A program made the translations under genes and the position numbers. Source: Acidobacteriota bacterium (GTDB lineage Bacteria > Acidobacteriota > Terriglobia > Acidiferrales > UBA7541). From it: a stretch of 47,833 nucleotides of DNA. Location: the NCBI GenBank assembly GCA_021780215.1, contig JAJXZD010000041.1, positions 1-47,833 of the forward strand, read 5' to 3'. Shown here in pieces: positions 17,132 through 23,570 of this stretch. Numbering within the stretch: the first letter of the stretch is position 1; each line of letters starts with the position of its first letter. The notes beneath the pieces are model-generated. The model worked only from the letters and a program-made list of their open reading frames with translations. It was not told the origin of the DNA and did not search any database.

Positions 17132-17410
17132 TTACTCCTCTGATTGCTCGGGGGAATTGCTGTCGGCGCTGTTGTCCTTGAGATATTCCCCGATCAGCCT
17201 GCGCGCTTCGCCAGCCTGCGATTCGCGAACCAGAATCTCGACCCCGTGGGTTCCCCCGGGAGGCTCACGCAGGGGGAACGGGTCTGGGGAAGCGGAACCG
17301 GGGGAGGGGATTCCGGCACTTTCCAGCAGTGCGCGAATGACCATTGCCTCGGCCATCGTGCCGGCGGTATGCGCCACGATAATGCGTTCACCTGGATGCG
17401 GCTTTTTCAT
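17132..17410 (-). CDS. DUF2007-like small protein (putative signal-transducing family)
   Basis: The 92-residue product starts at the ATG complementary to 17408-17410. It resembles the DUF2007 family: an opening strand (ERIIVAHTAGTMAEAMVIRA), the LLESAGIPS motif, a strand with GVEILVRESQAGEARRLIGE and an acidic tail. The DUF2007 fold is a ferredoxin-like alpha/beta sandwich; its biochemical role is not established. There is no signal peptide or membrane segment. Longer in-frame starts upstream (to 17542) add residues without family resemblance. A perfect 14-base palindrome lies 16 bases upstream of its start. The gene converges on comEC and diverges from the hypothetical gene at 17515. Confidence 0.75.
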   Translation of the reverse strand: MKKPHPGERIIVAHTAGTMAEAMVIRALLESAGIPSPGSASPDPFPLREPPGGTHGVEILVRESQAGEARRLIGEYLKDNSADSNSPEQSEE

Positions 17411-17425
17411 CGCCGAAGTCGCGCC

Positions 17426-17439
17426 CCGGAATATTCCGG
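17426..17439. promoter_or_regulatory. 14-bp perfect palindrome, candidate operator
   Basis: CCGGAATATTCCGG is a perfect palindrome in the 104-base divergent region between the DUF2007-like gene (-) and the 17515 gene (+). It lies just upstream of the former's start. A dimeric repressor or activator site is the simplest reading; no cognate regulator can be named. Confidence 0.35.
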
Positions 17440-17463
17440 CAGCGGCGTTCTGCCCAAGTACTA

Positions 17464-17492
17464 TTGCGCCCTTACGCGGCTGAGTCCATAAT
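17464..17492 (+). promoter_or_regulatory. Candidate sigma-70 promoter for the 17515 gene
   Basis: TTGCGC (17464-17469) and CATAAT (17487-17492) are separated by 17 bases. Transcription would begin near 17499, leaving about 16 bases before ATG 17515, with no Shine-Dalgarno visible in that leader. Confidence 0.5.
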
Positions 17493-17514
17493 TTATTTTG
17501 TTGCCGCGGCCACC

Positions 17515-17784
17515 ATGGAAGCTGCCGAATCAGTGAAAGCAATCAACCCCAGCCAGGAAGCCGTCGACGAAGAGAGCCGGCGCATCCGGCGGCTGCGGAT
17601 TCTGGTTCGCCTGACGCTTGACTCCATCGCCTCGGGAGATATGTCAGCTGAGGAAGCCGCGGAGATGATCGCCGCCACGCGCCGCGCCGCTCTTGAAATG
17701 TTTCCCGGCAAGGAACGAACCTTCGATTTGATCTACCGGCCGCAATTCCAGCGGATGATGCATGCGGTGTACGGGCTGCAGTAG
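17515..17784 (+). CDS. Small conserved-looking hypothetical protein
   Basis: The 89-residue product is unnamed. ATG 17515 is preferred over 17464 because the latter lies within the promoter. The protein is almost wholly helical and charged: EESRRIRRLRILVRLTLDSI, then MSAEEAAEMIAATRRAALEM and a C-terminal FDLIYRPQFQRMMHAVYGLQ. There is no signal peptide or membrane segment. The pattern (a helix, an EEA-rich helix, then a short F/Y-rich helix) suggests a small helical bundle that binds a partner protein or nucleic acid, but no function can be assigned. Its stop is 13 bases from the convergent methyltransferase gene. The good promoter and native codon use support a real gene. Confidence 0.7.
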   Translation: MEAAESVKAINPSQEAVDEESRRIRRLRILVRLTLDSIASGDMSAEEAAEMIAATRRAALEMFPGKERTFDLIYRPQFQRMMHAVYGLQ

Positions 17785-17797
17785 CGCCGGGTCTGCC

Positions 17798-18379
17798 TCA
17801 GAATCCCCATCGCGTGCGAATCCACGCGCGCAGCCACAGCGTTCCCAATGCTGCCAAGGTACCAATAAAGGCCCGGTATTCGCGATTGCGGCGATATTGC
17901 GCACAGGAGAACGATTGGGAGGGCTGAGCCGCTTGTTCCGCTTTCTCGCCCGCTGCGGGCAGAAGCAAGGGAAAGAACAGTGGCACGCGCGCGGCGTACT
18001 CGACATAGGGCGCGCCAAAGCGCTCCCGGAGATCCTCCTCCTCGTTGCGCATCACCGCGTAATAAAACACTGAGAAGTAGACGGTGAGCAGGACGGCTGC
18101 GCTCCAGGAATCTCCGGCGATAGCGAATCCCGCGGCGATCAACGAACTCCCCAGATAGAGCGGATTGCGCGTGCGCGCGTAGGGCCCGGCGGTGGCCAGG
18201 CTCCGATCCTTCTGCAGATAGCCAGATGCGACCGTCCGAACCATCAGTCCCAGGAGTGCAACGCCCACGCCGGCGGCAATCGAGCGGGCCACCGGGTGCG
18301 CCAGCAGCCAGTAGACGACCGCCAGGGGATATCCCGCGCGCACGCGCCAACGCATCCAGAATTTCCTTGGACGGTTCAT
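17798..18379 (-). CDS. Isoprenylcysteine carboxyl methyltransferase / phospholipid methyltransferase family membrane protein
   Basis: The 193-residue product has several membrane segments and the ICMT/PEMT signature: TAGPYARTRNPLYLGSSLIA in the middle and RNEEEDLRERFGAPYVEYAA after the last helix, where the conserved E, R, F and Y build the SAM and substrate site. The family methylates carboxyl or amine groups of membrane-embedded substrates; the bacterial substrate cannot be read from sequence. The ATG overlaps the stop of the heptosyltransferase gene by four bases (ATGA), so it is the last gene of the heptose operon and may modify a lipid or the lipid A core region (inference). Its C-terminal 45 residues (basic, then a hydrophobic helix, FIGTLAALGTLWLRAWIRTR) extend beyond the usual motif. 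Confidence 0.82.
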   Translation of the reverse strand: MNRPRKFWMRWRVRAGYPLAVVYWLLAHPVARSIAAGVGVALLGLMVRTVASGYLQKDRSLATAGPYARTRNPLYLGSSLIAAGFAIAGDSWSAAVLLTVYFSVFYYAVMRNEEEDLRERFGAPYVEYAARVPLFFPLLLPAAGEKAEQAAQPSQSFSCAQYRRNREYRAFIGTLAALGTLWLRAWIRTRWGF

Positions 18380-19395
18380 GAGTGTGAGTGTGCCTGTGTG
18401 CAGCGTTCGGCAGCGTCCAGAACCTGCTCGACCGTGATAGAGAGCATGGAAGGAGAATAGTTCGCTCCGCGTCTGTACGTGGTCTCTGCGAATTGCGGAT
18501 TTCTCAAGACTACACCCCCCGACGCGCGCCACCCGTATGGGCCATTGCGAGAAGGGTCCGTAGGGCCGAACAGGGCGATGACCGGGACGCGCAGCGCCGC
18601 GGCGAGATGAAGGGGGCCTGTATCCGCCGAGACAACGAAGCGGGCGCGCCGCAGCAGCGCCAGCAAAGGGCCGAGCCCCAGCTGCAACAACGCCGGGGAC
18701 GGCTGGCCCGCCGCTCGGACCACTTCCCGCCCCAGTTCCTCCTCGCCGGGCCCGCAGCACACGATGCCGCGCCATCCACAGCGTTCTACGAGCCGGCGAT
18801 GCAGATCGCCATATCGTTCCGGCGGCCAGCACTTCGAGCGCCAGCCTCCCCCGGGGTTCAACACGAAGAAATCACGGATTCCGATGGATCGTAGCTCATG
18901 ATCCACACGATTCTCGTCCTCATCGAGAATCGCCAGCGGAAAACGCGGGGGCGAGGGGCGGGCGCCGGCATACTCCGCCAGCGTGAGATTGTGGCTGACC
19001 TTGTGCGCGCCGCGCGGGTGCACGCAGTCGGTATAGAGACGCGCGGCCAATCCTTCTCTAGCATAACTTGCCGGAAATCCGATCCGCCGCCGAGCCCCCG
19101 ATGCCAAGGCCACGAGGGCGGATTTGTACAGCGATTGGAAATCAATCGCGGCTGTATATTTTGCGGCGCGCAGCCTGCGCACCGCCGCAACGATGCCGCC
19201 CGCGCTCTTGCGGTCGATGGGGATTTGTTCGTTGATGCCGGGATTCCCGAGCAGGATTCGTGTCCACTTTGGCTCGATGGCCCAGTCAATGCGCGCGCCG
19301 GGAAACGAGTCCCGCAGCGCCGACGCGGTCGGCAGCGCATGGACCACGTCACCCAACGAGCCCATACGGATGAGCAGAAGCCGCGGGTCAGCCAT
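18376..19395 (-). CDS. Family-9 glycosyltransferase, lipopolysaccharide heptosyltransferase
   Basis: The 339-residue enzyme transfers heptose from ADP-heptose to the LPS inner core. The N-terminal half opens with LLLIRMGSLGDVVHALPTAS, the classic GT9 start. The C-terminal nucleotide-binding half contains FVLNPGGGWRSKCWPPERYG, the region VSADTGPLHLAAALRVPVIA and FGPTDPSRNGPYG, all typical of WaaC/WaaF-type enzymes. The ATG at 19395 is firm because conserved sequence begins at once and because it overlaps the rfaE2 stop by eight bases. WaaC and WaaF cannot be separated by eye; WaaC-like is slightly favoured. It lies directly after the two genes that make ADP-heptose, which fits the substrate. 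Confidence 0.9.
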   Translation of the reverse strand: MADPRLLLIRMGSLGDVVHALPTASALRDSFPGARIDWAIEPKWTRILLGNPGINEQIPIDRKSAGGIVAAVRRLRAAKYTAAIDFQSLYKSALVALASGARRRIGFPASYAREGLAARLYTDCVHPRGAHKVSHNLTLAEYAGARPSPPRFPLAILDEDENRVDHELRSIGIRDFFVLNPGGGWRSKCWPPERYGDLHRRLVERCGWRGIVCCGPGEEELGREVVRAAGQPSPALLQLGLGPLLALLRRARFVVSADTGPLHLAAALRVPVIALFGPTDPSRNGPYGWRASGGVVLRNPQFAETTYRRGANYSPSMLSITVEQVLDAAERCTQAHSHS

Positions 19396-19876
19396 TGTGG
19401 GTCCGGCGCAGGCTGGCCAGCAGGCGGGTGGTCGAGTGCTGCTTGGGATCGCCGACGATGGCAACGCGGATGCCGAGCAGTTCGGCCACATCGCGCTCGG
19501 GAACCGTTTCGGGCGTGTAATCGGTCCCCTTCGCGTGCACATCCGGCTGCAGCTCGCGGAGCAGGGCCCTGACATCCGGCTCGTCGAAGACGACAACGTA
19601 ATCCACGGCCTCGAGTGCCGCCACCAATGCTGCCCGGGCGCGTTCGGTGAGGACCGGGCGGCCCGGCCCTTTTAGCTTTCGCGCGCCGGCGTCCGAATTG
19701 ACGCCGACGGCGAGCAGGTCGCCTTCGGCGCGGGCCGCCTGCAAATAGCGGACATGACCGGCATGAAGAAAGTCGAAAACGCCATTGGCGAACACGACGG
19801 TGCGACCGGCGCGCCGGTGCTCCTCGATCACCTCGCGCAGTCCCTCGCGAGACAGGATTTTTTCGCGTGTGTCCAT
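19388..19876 (-). CDS. rfaE2: D-glycero-beta-D-manno-heptose 1-phosphate adenylyltransferase
   Basis: The 162-residue product is the nucleotidyltransferase half of HldE. It couples ATP to heptose 1-phosphate to give ADP-heptose. The cytidylyltransferase-like fold is shown by VVFANGVFDFLHAGHVRYLQ with the HxGH motif, GVNSDAGARKLKGPGRPV, and the C-terminal VHAKGTDYTPETVPERDVAE with the conserved KGxDY, ending in STTRLLASL. All active-site motifs are canonical. The ATG at 19876 begins right before family-like sequence; a longer frame to 19945 adds unrelated residues. rfaE1 ends 31 bases upstream, so the bifunctional HldE of enterobacteria is encoded here as two proteins. A divergent second copy occurs at 41233-41754. 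Confidence 0.92.
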   Translation of the reverse strand: MDTREKILSREGLREVIEEHRRAGRTVVFANGVFDFLHAGHVRYLQAARAEGDLLAVGVNSDAGARKLKGPGRPVLTERARAALVAALEAVDYVVVFDEPDVRALLRELQPDVHAKGTDYTPETVPERDVAELLGIRVAIVGDPKQHSTTRLLASLRRTHNG

Positions 19877-19907
19877 TCTGCTTGGCTTGGCCAGACGGGC
19901 TTGGCGC

Positions 19908-20999
19908 TCAGCGCTGCGCAGTGGCCTCGCGGCGCAGCGCGGCATCCAGTTCCGCGCGCGTAACTGTGGCCGTCCGCCGCTTCATCACCACGATTCCCCC
20001 GGCATAATTGGCCAGGTGCGCGGCCTCGAGGCACGTCGCTCCCGCAGCCAGCGCCAGGGTAAACACGGCGATGACGGTGTCTCCCGCGCCGGTGACGTCC
20101 ACGGGGGTATCCGACCCATAGATCGGAATGTGCCGGGGCGGTGGAGCCTCGCGGCGGTCCGCCGGAGCGCGCTCGAAAACGGCCATCCCGTCCTTGCCTC
20201 GGGTCACAACCAGACAGGACAAGCCCAGGTCGTCCAGGGCGCGTTCGCCAAGGGCTTCCAGCTTGTGCGTGTCTGTGCCGACCCGCTGATGATAGGCGTC
20301 CTCGATCTCGGATTCGTTGGGGGTGGCAGCGCAGACCCCCGTGCCCGCATAATCGAGCATGCGATAGCGGGAATCCAGCGTGATGCGTTTTGCGCGCAGC
20401 CCGCGAACTATATCAGGGGTTGCTGCGCCGAGGCCGTAATCGGATACCAGCACGGCGTCCGCCCGGCGCGCGGCCTGGCGGGCCTTGCGGGCCAGCGATT
20501 CCCGGGTGGGCGCGGGAATCTCCTCTGAAGATTCGTGGTCCACCCGCAGCACCTGTTGTTCCGTCGTATGGCTCCAGCCGGCGAGGAAGCGCGTTTTGGT
20601 GGGAGTGGTCCGCCCGCGGACCCGCAGGATGCGGGAGACGTCCACCCCCTTTGCGCGAAAACTCTCGATCAGCGTGCGGCCCTCGGCGTCGTCGCCGACG
20701 ATACCCACCGGGAAAACGCGTGCTCCTAAATCCACCAGGTTGTTGACCGCGTTGGCCGCACCCCCGAGATAAGACTCGATCCTCCGGCGGCGGAGAATCA
20801 GCACAGGCGCCTCCCGCGAGACACGGGCAATTTCGCCGGAGACGAACCCGTCGAGCACAAAATCCCCGACGACGGCGATTGTATGGCGCGGGAATGCGGC
20901 AACGAGATCCAGCAGGCGGGTGAGATCAACGCTGGCATCGGCAGCCCCGCCAGGGACACGCGCAGCGGAGCGCTTGCCTTTCGTGCGAACCGGCGTCAA
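19908..20999 (-). CDS. rfaE1: D-glycero-beta-D-manno-heptose-7-phosphate kinase (PfkB family)
   Basis: This kinase makes heptose 1,7-bisphosphate in ADP-heptose synthesis. PfkB/ribokinase features are clear: TIAVVGDFVLDGFVSGEIAR, the sugar-binding region ESYLGGAANAVNNLVDLGAR, CAATPNESEIEDAY and the C-terminal anion-hole motif PVDVTGAGDTVIAVFTLALA with catalytic Asp. The start is uncertain. The frame is open to GTG 21134, with another GTG at 21053 and a TTG at 20999. TTG 20999 is chosen here: it follows GGGGAA and gives 363 residues, near the family length, whereas the longer versions add proline- and arginine-rich sequence unlike the family. It is the first gene of the operon leading to rfaE2, the heptosyltransferase and the methyltransferase. 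Confidence 0.9.
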   Translation of the reverse strand: MTPVRTKGKRSAARVPGGAADASVDLTRLLDLVAAFPRHTIAVVGDFVLDGFVSGEIARVSREAPVLILRRRRIESYLGGAANAVNNLVDLGARVFPVGIVGDDAEGRTLIESFRAKGVDVSRILRVRGRTTPTKTRFLAGWSHTTEQQVLRVDHESSEEIPAPTRESLARKARQAARRADAVLVSDYGLGAATPDIVRGLRAKRITLDSRYRMLDYAGTGVCAATPNESEIEDAYHQRVGTDTHKLEALGERALDDLGLSCLVVTRGKDGMAVFERAPADRREAPPPRHIPIYGSDTPVDVTGAGDTVIAVFTLALAAGATCLEAAHLANYAGGIVVMKRRTATVTRAELDAALRREATAQR

Positions 21000-21329
21000 C
21001 GATTCCCCATGGGCATTTGGAACGGCAGGACCCAGTGAAAAGGTAGCATACACCCCACGGATGCGGCAACGGAGGCTCCCGGGCGAATCGGGAGAGACGG
21101 CCTGCTCCGCCCGCCATCCGCCCGGACCGGCCACGATTCACTCTTATATAACGCGCGCTTCATTCTGCGGTCACATGCCCGCGAAGAATATCTCCCCATG
21201 GGCCTGATTGCCAATTCCTGGGCTGCTTCGCCGGCAAATCCTCGAGACTTCGAGCGCATGCTTTGCCATGCGGCGGCGCTTTGCTGGCTGGAACGCTTTC
21301 GGCGCCAGATGTCGAAGGGAGAGTACGCC
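21000..21329. other. Divergent intergenic region between rfaE1 and the winged-helix gene
   Basis: This 330-base stretch separates two divergent genes and contains alternative upstream starts for both (GTG 21053 and 21134 on the minus strand; ATG 21198 and 21309 on the plus strand). A self-complementary TTATATAA at 21144-21151 could serve as a -10 box on either strand. No other gene is evident. Confidence 0.5.
21145..21173 (-). promoter_or_regulatory. Candidate promoter of the heptose operon
   Basis: Read on the minus strand, TGACCG (21168-21173) is followed after 17 bases by TATATA (21145-21150). It would drive rfaE1 and the genes behind it with a start near 21138. The -35 match is weak. Confidence 0.35.
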
Positions 21330-21530
21330 TTGACCCACAATCAAATTGGAGATACCGCCGGCGCCGTCTGGGAGGTTCTCTCGTGCAGGGGCCCGCTGCC
21401 ATTCGCGGCGCTCCTGGAAGAGAGCAATGTGCCTCAGAGCCTCTTCTTCATGGCCATTGGGTGGCTGTCGCGAGAGGACAAGCTCAGATTCGAGCCCGCC
21501 GATGGGGACTACGTCGTGCGGCTCGCCTGA
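21330..21530 (+). CDS. Small winged-helix protein (DUF2582-like)
   Basis: The 66-residue product has the pattern of the DUF2582 winged-helix family: THNQIGDTAGAVWEVLSCRG, then PFAALLEESNVPQSLFFMAI as helix-turn-helix, and GWLSREDKLRFEPADGDYVV as the wing. These small proteins are thought to bind nucleic acid or act as adaptors; no target is known. The TTG at 21330 is chosen because AAGGGAGAG lies about seven bases upstream and because family-like sequence starts immediately. ATG 21309 or ATG 21198 (110 residues) are possible, but neither has a ribosome site and the added sequence (SWAASPANPRDFERMLCH) is unlike the family. It converges on the bactofilin gene. Confidence 0.65.
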   Translation: MTHNQIGDTAGAVWEVLSCRGPLPFAALLEESNVPQSLFFMAIGWLSREDKLRFEPADGDYVVRLA

Positions 21531-21695
21531 ACGGGGGTGCGCCGGAAAGCCTGCATCCGCGGAAATGCCGATCGGCTCCGGGCGCTATGGAAAGACTCCA
21601 GGAAAAATTCGGACGGCGAGCCGCACCGGACGCTCCCCAGCGCCAGCAGCACTGAGAGAGCAGGCCGGCCCGCCACCCGTTGACTTCTCGAACAG

Positions 21696-22253
21696 CTACA
21701 GAGCAGAGCTGGTTGTCGCAGCGCTCCGGGAAGCCCGGGCGTACGACGGCTTGTCCAGATCGCTGCTCTCGGTCGCGTCGCCGCTCTTGTCAATCTCGAT
21801 CGAGCCTTTGAAGTAGGCTCCGTCCTCGATCATGATCCGAGCCGTGGTGAGATCACCGACGACCGAGCCGTCCTTCTTGATCTCGATGCGGTCACGCGCG
21901 CGCAGATTGCCCTTGACGTTGCCGTAGACAACGACCTCGCGGGCGATGACATCGGCGGTCAGACGGGCGCTGGCGCCCACGGTCAGCTTGCGCTCCTCGA
22001 GGTGCACCAATCCTTCCACGCTTCCATCAATCGCCAGATCCTCGTTGCCGGTGATTTCGCCCTTCACATGCAGGCTTGCTCCGAGCCGGGCCATGCCGCT
22101 GCTGCTGCTGGCCGTAGCCGCGGGATATGCAGACTCCATAGGTGCCATGGTTTTCGCCTCCCCAGAAATTGTTGGTGCAGGTGTAACGTTTTCTCTAGGC
22201 GGCTGCGGAAGCGGCGACCTAGCGGGAGTTCCCTGCTTCTTCTCTCCCCACAT
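21696..22253 (-). CDS. Bactofilin (polymer-forming cytoskeletal protein)
   Basis: Bactofilins assemble without nucleotides into filaments that organise cell shape, cell-wall enzymes or polar structures. The 185-residue product has a disordered N-terminal tail (about 1-55), a central right-handed beta-helix built of short repeats (LHVKGEITGNEDLAIDGSVE, then VIAREVVVYGNVKGNLRARD and SVVGDLTTARIMIEDGAYFK) and a Ser/Ala-rich C-terminal tail. This three-part layout is diagnostic. The ATG at 22253 follows AAGGAGG at a good distance, so the start is firm. It lies downstream of lexA on the same strand, across a 301-base gap. No M23 peptidase is directly adjacent, although bactofilin genes often neighbour one; an M23 gene lies 8 kb away. 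Confidence 0.92.
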   Translation of the reverse strand: MWGEKKQGTPARSPLPQPPRENVTPAPTISGEAKTMAPMESAYPAATASSSSGMARLGASLHVKGEITGNEDLAIDGSVEGLVHLEERKLTVGASARLTADVIAREVVVYGNVKGNLRARDRIEIKKDGSVVGDLTTARIMIEDGAYFKGSIEIDKSGDATESSDLDKPSYARASRSAATTSSAL

Positions 22254-22361
22254 TTATTCTTTCCTCCTTGCTTTGGGCCCCAATGCGCTAAACCAAGTTC
22301 ATTTTGCAGGACCGGGGCTATCAATCTAGTCCGGCGCGTGAAGCATGCCAATTCCAAAGTG

Positions 22362-22373
22362 GCACACGTGTGC
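22362..22373. promoter_or_regulatory. 12-bp perfect palindrome
   Basis: GCACACGTGTGC is self-complementary over 12 bases and lies about 110 bases upstream of the bactofilin start. It may be a transcription-factor site for bactofilin. No factor is identifiable. Confidence 0.3.
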
Positions 22374-22396
22374 TTGGGGAAGCAATGCTGTACTAA

Positions 22397-22423
22397 GTGC
22401 CAGTGCAAACCTGTACCTGGCAC
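22397..22423. repeat. Hairpin, possibly a REP-like element
   Basis: GTGCCAG (22397-22403) and CTGGCAC (22417-22423) form a 7-bp stem around a 13-base loop that contains ACCTGTAC. Short GTGCC/GGCAC palindromes of this type resemble dispersed REP elements, but only one copy is visible, so that class is a guess. It could instead end lexA transcripts, although no T-run follows. Confidence 0.35.
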
Positions 22424-22554
22424 AGGAGGAAGTACAGTGGCGGATTTTTCTGGAATTATCGAAGGAGTTTCAGCGCGAGGGCGAGTCTCCATGCCAAACG
22501 GAGCGACGCGAGCCGCCGGTATGTTCCGGCTCCGAAATAGGCTCCGATGGCGGG

Positions 22555-23181
22555 CTAGAACTTGCGAAGAACCCCAACCACGCGGCCCTGGATTTTTACG
22601 TCCGTCGCCGGCACGACGATCGGGGCCACGGCGGCATTGGCCGGTTGCAGGCGAATCTTTCCGCCAGGCTCGCGGTAGAAACGCTTGACGGTGGCTTCGT
22701 CCTCGCCTACGAGCGCCACCACGATTTCGCCCGGGTTGGCCACCTGAGTCTGTTCGACCACGATGAAATCGCCGTCGAGAATGTGGTCGTCGCGCATGGA
22801 TTCACCCTTGACCTGGAGCACGAAGGTGTTCGGCTTGCGGGCAAAGTCCGAAAGGGAAATGGTTTCCCGTTCCTCGACCGCCTCGAGCGGGCGGCCGGCG
22901 GCAATCCGCCCGGCTAGCGGCAACTCAACGACGGCCTGCCGCCCGAGAATCTCCTCGCGCACGGGCTTGGGAAGCTGGGTGATCTCAATCGAGCGGCTCT
23001 GGTTGTATCCGCGGCGGATGAAGCCCTTGCGCTCGAGCGTCGAGAGGTGCTTGTGCACCGTCGCAAGAGAGGTCAGCTTCAGGGCGTGGGCAATCTCCTC
23101 GAAGCTCGGCGAGTATCCGTTCTTGTTCAGGAAGCTGACGAGATAATTCAGGACTTCTTTTTGTCGCTTGGTCAGTGCCAT
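22555..23181 (-). CDS. lexA: LexA repressor
   Basis: LexA represses SOS genes and cleaves itself when RecA filaments form. The 208-residue product has an N-terminal winged helix-turn-helix (1-70, MALTKRQKEVLNYLVSFLNK and PSFEEIAHALKLTSLATVHK) and a C-terminal S24 latent protease. The cleavage site is Ala95-Gly96 in GRIAAGRPLE, the nucleophile is Ser128 in VKGESMRDD, and the general base is Lys166 in EATVKRFY, matching Ala84-Gly85, Ser119 and Lys156 of E. coli. The ATG at 23181 follows GGGAGAG. The recognition helix differs from the E. coli form, so its operator probably differs too. The IS1-like transposon sits about 80 bases upstream of its start. Confidence 0.96.
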   Translation of the reverse strand: MALTKRQKEVLNYLVSFLNKNGYSPSFEEIAHALKLTSLATVHKHLSTLERKGFIRRGYNQSRSIEITQLPKPVREEILGRQAVVELPLAGRIAAGRPLEAVEERETISLSDFARKPNTFVLQVKGESMRDDHILDGDFIVVEQTQVANPGEIVVALVGEDEATVKRFYREPGGKIRLQPANAAVAPIVVPATDVKIQGRVVGVLRKF

Positions 23182-23190
23182 AGCTCTCCC

Positions 23191-23201
23191 TCGAAATTCG
23201 A
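23191..23201. promoter_or_regulatory. 11-base palindrome in lexA leader, possible LexA operator
   Basis: TCGAAATTCGA is an inverted repeat of five bases around a central A, located 10 bases before the lexA start and between the promoter and ribosome site. LexA usually represses itself, so this is a candidate operator; it does not match the E. coli or Bacillus consensus. Confidence 0.3.
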
Positions 23202-23228
23202 TCGGGCGGGGGCTCCGTCTCGCGTTCC

Positions 23229-23257
23229 AGCGTAGGCGAATCTAAAGCGAAAGTCAA
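23229..23257 (-). promoter_or_regulatory. lexA promoter
   Basis: On the minus strand TTGACT (23252-23257) and TACGCT (23229-23234) are 17 bases apart. The -35 box lies only five bases from the left direct repeat of the transposon (ending at 23263), so the promoter core was spared but everything upstream of it was displaced by about 2.1 kb. Confidence 0.55.
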
Positions 23258-23262
23258 TGGTA

Positions 23263-23275
23263 CCCCGGGACAGGT
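23263..23275 (+). repeat. Left target-site duplication
   Basis: CCCCGGGACAGGT directly abuts the left inverted repeat. The same 13 bases in the same orientation lie at 25374-25386. Whether the duplication is 12 or 13 bases depends on whether T23275 belongs to the element. Confidence 0.8.
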
Positions 23276-23290
23276 AGTGGGCCAGTTTGA
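23276..23290 (+). repeat. Left terminal inverted repeat
   Basis: AGTGGGCCAGTTTGA is the exact reverse complement of 25358-25372. It marks the left end of the IS1-like element. Confidence 0.85.
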
Positions 23291-23342
23291 GCTTTTGGCC
23301 CCCTTGATTTGACGTCTCTATTGTGCAAAGCTGAGTCCCATC

Positions 23343-23570
23343 ATGCCTAAGCGTTCAAGTAAAGATGCCAACGTCACTGCTTTCAATGTCGTAGCTCAAG
23401 CCACAGGCTCACAACCCCGAAATGCCCGCAAGCCGCGCAAGAATCCTCATGCCGTCGCTCTGGGGCGAAAGGGCGGACTCAAAGGCGGTGCGGCTCGTGC
23501 CGCAAAGCTCACGCCCGAAAAGCGTCGCCAAATCGCTCAGGCTGCGGCTAAAGCTCGGTGGCAAAAATAG
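23343..23570 (+). CDS. Small basic KGG-repeat protein (transposon passenger)
   Basis: The 75-residue product is Lys/Arg/Ala-rich. The first half (PKRSSKDANVTAFNVVAQAT) is followed by a basic linker and then the motif ALGRKGGLKGGAARAAKLTP and EKRRQIAQAAAKARWQK. This C-terminal pattern recurs in small bacterial proteins sometimes labelled histone-H1-like; DNA or RNA binding is likely from charge but not shown. It lies inside the transposon between the left inverted repeat and the Ntn hydrolase gene. Its TAG (23568-23570) directly abuts the stop of that convergent gene (23571-23573) with no gap. No clear ribosome site precedes the ATG. The repeat-rich basic sequence and placement support a real gene. 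Confidence 0.7.
   Translation: MPKRSSKDANVTAFNVVAQATGSQPRNARKPRKNPHAVALGRKGGLKGGAARAAKLTPEKRRQIAQAAAKARWQK

Larger units (their letters stand above)
22254..22554. other. Intergenic region between lexA and bactofilin with two structured elements
   Basis: This 301-base stretch lacks a credible gene on either strand. It holds a 12-base palindrome (22362-22373) and a 7-bp-stem hairpin (22397-22423), described separately. It must contain the bactofilin promoter and the end of the lexA transcript, but I see no strong sigma-70 boxes or T-rich terminator. Confidence 0.5.

Noticed and set aside
22002-22688. Plus-strand frame spanning bactofilin, the gap and lexA
   Set aside because: It runs antisense through two firm genes and has no conserved pattern.
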